Assembly: GCA_028290245.1 (NCBI GenBank)
Contig: JAQGKG010000126.1
Location: 1-15,270 of the forward strand
Length of the DNA: 15,270 nucleotides
Source of the DNA: Devosia sp.
GTDB lineage: Bacteria; Pseudomonadota; Alphaproteobacteria; Rhizobiales; Devosiaceae
Direction: 5' to 3'
A model generated the notes under the pieces. It ran no database searches, was not told the DNA's origin, and saw only the letters and a list, made by a program, of their open reading frames with translations. This document shows positions 13,800-15,270 of this stretch, one piece after another. Made by a program: the position numbers and the translations under genes. Numbering within the stretch: position 1 is the stretch's first letter; every line of letters begins with the position of its first letter.

Positions 13800-14158
13800 G
13801 AATTGATGGCGAGCGCCCGTGCGACGGCGCTCGCCATCGTCTCTTCCGGAATTGGTTTGACGAGGATTGGCACAGCACTGGCTAAGTTACGCGACAGGCC
13901 GAAATCACCAGTCGTGACTACTAAGGGAACCCCAGCCGCGCTTAGTTCCGTTGGCAATTCTTTGTTGTGGGAATGATCCAGCCTGAGCTCAATGATCGCC
14001 AAGGCTAAATCCGGCCAATGCTGCCGCAGTTGACGCGCCTCACTGGCATTCCGCGCCAAAAGAGTTTGGCCGACGCCAAGACCCTCCAGCATCCGCTGGA
14101 TATCCAAAGCGATTAGAAATTCTTCCTCGACAATGAGGACAGGGCGACCCTTGAGCAT
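13796..14158 (-). CDS. Single-domain receiver protein with Glu at the phosphoacceptor position
   Basis: This 120-residue protein is a lone receiver domain, related in sequence to the PhyR receiver (VLIVEEEFLIALDI at 7-20 against IMIIEDEPLIAMDI in PhyR). The acidic pocket reads Glu11-Glu12-Glu13. The site of phosphorylation is Glu57 in AIIELRL, where Asp is expected (PhyR has Asp191 in LADIQL). Thr82/Thr83 and Lys101-Pro102 are kept. The VPLVVTTGDFG stretch (77-87) recalls the FATGUY-type single-domain regulators that tune general stress response kinases. With Glu in place of Asp it probably cannot be phosphorylated in the normal way and may mimic the active state (inference). GGAAG lies before its ATG. 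The gene is convergent with ecfG, sharing a CTAG at both stops. Confidence 0.88.
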   Translation of the reverse strand: MLKGRPVLIVEEEFLIALDIQRMLEGLGVGQTLLARNASEARQLRQHWPDLALAIIELRLDHSHNKELPTELSAAGVPLVVTTGDFGLSRNLASAVPILVKPIPEETMASAVARALAINS

Positions 14159-14231
14159 GGTTCTTCCGCGCGCGTTACTGATCCCTGATGAACCCGATTT
14201 CTCACGCTGTCATTTAAGTTTGACATGTGCG

Positions 14232-14256
14232 GGAACGGCTGCGGAAACGCTGCGTT
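14232..14256 (+). promoter_or_regulatory. EcfG-type promoter of the Crp/FNR-family gene
   Basis: GGAAC (14232-14236), a 16-base spacer and CGTT (14253-14256) match the EcfG consensus exactly. The expected transcript start, near 14263, is about 28 bases before TTG 14291, which supports that start over later ones. Confidence 0.8.
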
Positions 14257-14290
14257 TGGCTGTGTCGCTCCTCGCGTCTGATGGTGATCC

Positions 14291-15046
14291 TTGAGTCTTG
14301 TGCTGCCAAGTTCTGGACGACGGGTCCCATGTGAGCAGTGTCCCCTCAGGGCCATGCCGAGCTTTAGAGCTTTTATAACTCAAGAACTGCGATTTGTTTC
14401 GTCATTCAAAATAGGCGAACTTACCGCGGAGAGCGGCACTACGCTGTTATCCGAAGGTAATCACAGCGCGCATTTGTATACGCTGCTGTCGGGCTGGGCG
14501 TTTCGCTACAAGACTTTGCCGGACGGGCGTCGGCAGATTCTCAACTACATGCTGCCCGGCGATCTGGTGGGTCTCCAAGGCTCGATCATTGGGGAAATGC
14601 AACACTCGGTCGAGGCTTTGTCTCCCTTGGTCTTGTGTGTGTTCCAGCGCAATCGGCTGACGGAACTGTTCAGCAATCACGCAGGGCTAGCCTTCGATAT
14701 CACATGGCTGGCGGCCCAAGAGGAGCGAATGCTCGACGACCATCTATTGAGCCTTGGGCGACGCAATGCGGTGGAGCGAGCCGCTTATCTCATCGCGTTT
14801 CTCTACCACCGGGCCGCGTCTGTTGGGCTGAGCGGCGAAAATACGCTGTATCTCCCGATCACCCAGATGCATGTGGCCGATACGCTCGGCCTGTCGATCG
14901 TTCATACCAACAAGACATTGCGCAAGCTCGCCGACCGCAAGCTCATTCGCTGGCTCGATCGGTCCTGCGAGGTCCTCGATATAGAAGGGCTGATGCAGGT
15001 GGCGGAGTGGGAAGGCCCCCCGGAGCGCAAGCGGCCCCTGATATGA
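14291..15046 (+). CDS. Crp/FNR-family transcriptional regulator
   Basis: This regulator has 251 residues from TTG 14291 (GGTG about 5 bases upstream; GTG 14300 is an alternative). It opens with C14-E-Q-C17-PLR, a C-x-x-C-P-L-R motif shared by FNR- and FixK-like proteins. Only these two close cysteines are near the N-terminus, so a full four-cysteine iron-sulfur site is not evident. The cyclic-nucleotide-like beta roll spans about 40-125 (GTTLLSEG, LPDGRRQI, LPGDLVGL), followed by a long dimer helix. The winged helix lies at 188-225 (ITQMHVADTLGLSIVHTNKTLRKL in two halves). The promoter in front ties it to the general stress response; its ligand and targets are unknown. Confidence 0.9.
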   Translation: MSLVLPSSGRRVPCEQCPLRAMPSFRAFITQELRFVSSFKIGELTAESGTTLLSEGNHSAHLYTLLSGWAFRYKTLPDGRRQILNYMLPGDLVGLQGSIIGEMQHSVEALSPLVLCVFQRNRLTELFSNHAGLAFDITWLAAQEERMLDDHLLSLGRRNAVERAAYLIAFLYHRAASVGLSGENTLYLPITQMHVADTLGLSIVHTNKTLRKLADRKLIRWLDRSCEVLDIEGLMQVAEWEGPPERKRPLI

Positions 15047-15075
15047 TCGAGCGCAGGGCCTCAAATATGACACTG

Positions 15076-15100
15076 CGCACAGGCAAACCGGACCTGTGCG
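15076..15100. repeat. Perfect inverted repeat downstream of the Crp/FNR gene
   Basis: CGCACAGG (15076-15083) and CCTGTGCG (15093-15100) are exact reverse complements with a 9-base spacer. It lies 30 bases after the Crp gene stop and before the next start. There is no T-run on either side, so it is either a weak hairpin or a protein-binding site. Confidence 0.5.
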
Positions 15101-15130
15101 GACAGACGCAGCCCGCCCCGGATGACGACG

Positions 15131-15270
15131 ATGAACATGATGGATGGGATCGGCAGGCTAAGGAGAATGACGCGAGCCGATTGGCGCGTGGCGCACAATG
15201 TCGCTGTGCTGGTGCCCTTGGGCTTGGTGCTGTTGGCAGCCGTCGCAGCACTAATCTTTGTGCAAGGCAT
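15131..15270 (+). CDS. 5' end of a membrane protein (3' end beyond the window)
   Basis: The frame through ATG 15167 stays open to the window edge and encodes a basic N-terminus (RADWRVAHN) followed by a strong membrane helix, VLVPLGLVLLAAVAALIF. This is the look of an anchored sensor kinase or similar protein, but there is too little to name it. The start is uncertain: in-frame ATGs lie at 15122, 15131, 15137, 15140 and 15167. AAGGAG ends one base before ATG 15167, too close for normal use, so an earlier start is possible. It would be co-directional with the Crp gene. Confidence 0.5.
   Translation, partial: MNMMDGIGRLRRMTRADWRVAHNVAVLVPLGLVLLAAVAALIFVQG

Noticed and set aside
14246..14271. 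An EcfG-type promoter on the minus strand for the receiver gene (GGAGC-N17-CGTT)
   Set aside because: The -35 box has a mismatch in a core position and the site is about 90 bases from the start. It is too weak to list as a feature, though it could be tested together with the promoter on the other strand.
1..15270. tRNA, rRNA, CRISPR, insertion sequence or phage island
   Set aside because: No cloverleaf, repeat-spacer series, transposase or integrase motif, or marked change in base composition was seen.

Overview
The window comes from a high-GC alphaproteobacterium, most likely a member of Hyphomicrobiales. The genus is inference; Devosia-like gene content is my best guess. The firmest lineage marker is a complete general stress response locus (phyR, nepR, ecfG-type sigma factor and an HWE sensor kinase), an arrangement known only from Alphaproteobacteria.

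Positions 1-2239 hold a plus-strand uronate operon. It starts with the cut-off 3' end of a GntR/FadR-type regulator. Tightly packed behind it are kduI (isomerase), kduD (dehydrogenase) and a 111-aa cupin that matches KdgF. Together KdgF, KduI and KduD take the 4,5-unsaturated uronate released by polyuronate lyases to 2-keto-3-deoxygluconate (KDG). A mannonate dehydratase gene (uxuA, 4095-5312) also makes KDG, by the glucuronate/mannonate route. Between the two lie a long imperfect palindrome (2249-2365), a minus-strand protein of unknown function with an M15-peptidase-like look, a TRIC/UPF0126 membrane protein and a DUF4326 protein.

Positions 5316-9989 hold a six-gene minus-strand operon. In transcription order it encodes an amino-acid ABC ATPase, a periplasmic binding protein, two permeases, a 95-aa MTH1187/YqgV-type thiamine-binding-fold protein, and an AspA/AstE-like zinc amidohydrolase. 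The layout suggests uptake of an acylated amino-acid-like compound followed by deacylation in the cytoplasm. The substrate cannot be read from the sequence.

Positions 10171-10968 encode a YdcF/DUF218 envelope protein, convergent with and overlapping the next gene by 16 bases.

Positions 10953-15046 are the stress-response region: an HWE histidine kinase (minus), phyR (minus), nepR-ecfG (plus), a small receiver protein (minus) and a Crp/FNR-type regulator (plus). I find three exact EcfG-type promoters (GGAAC-N16/17-CGTT), in front of the kinase, phyR and the Crp gene, and a one-mismatch candidate in front of nepR. The kinase, PhyR, EcfG and the Crp regulator therefore appear to form one autoregulated circuit. 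The small receiver has Glu where the phosphorylated Asp should be. The window ends in the first codons of a membrane protein.

There is no RNA gene, insertion sequence, CRISPR array or phage gene that I can see. No gene-free stretch exceeds 300 bases.
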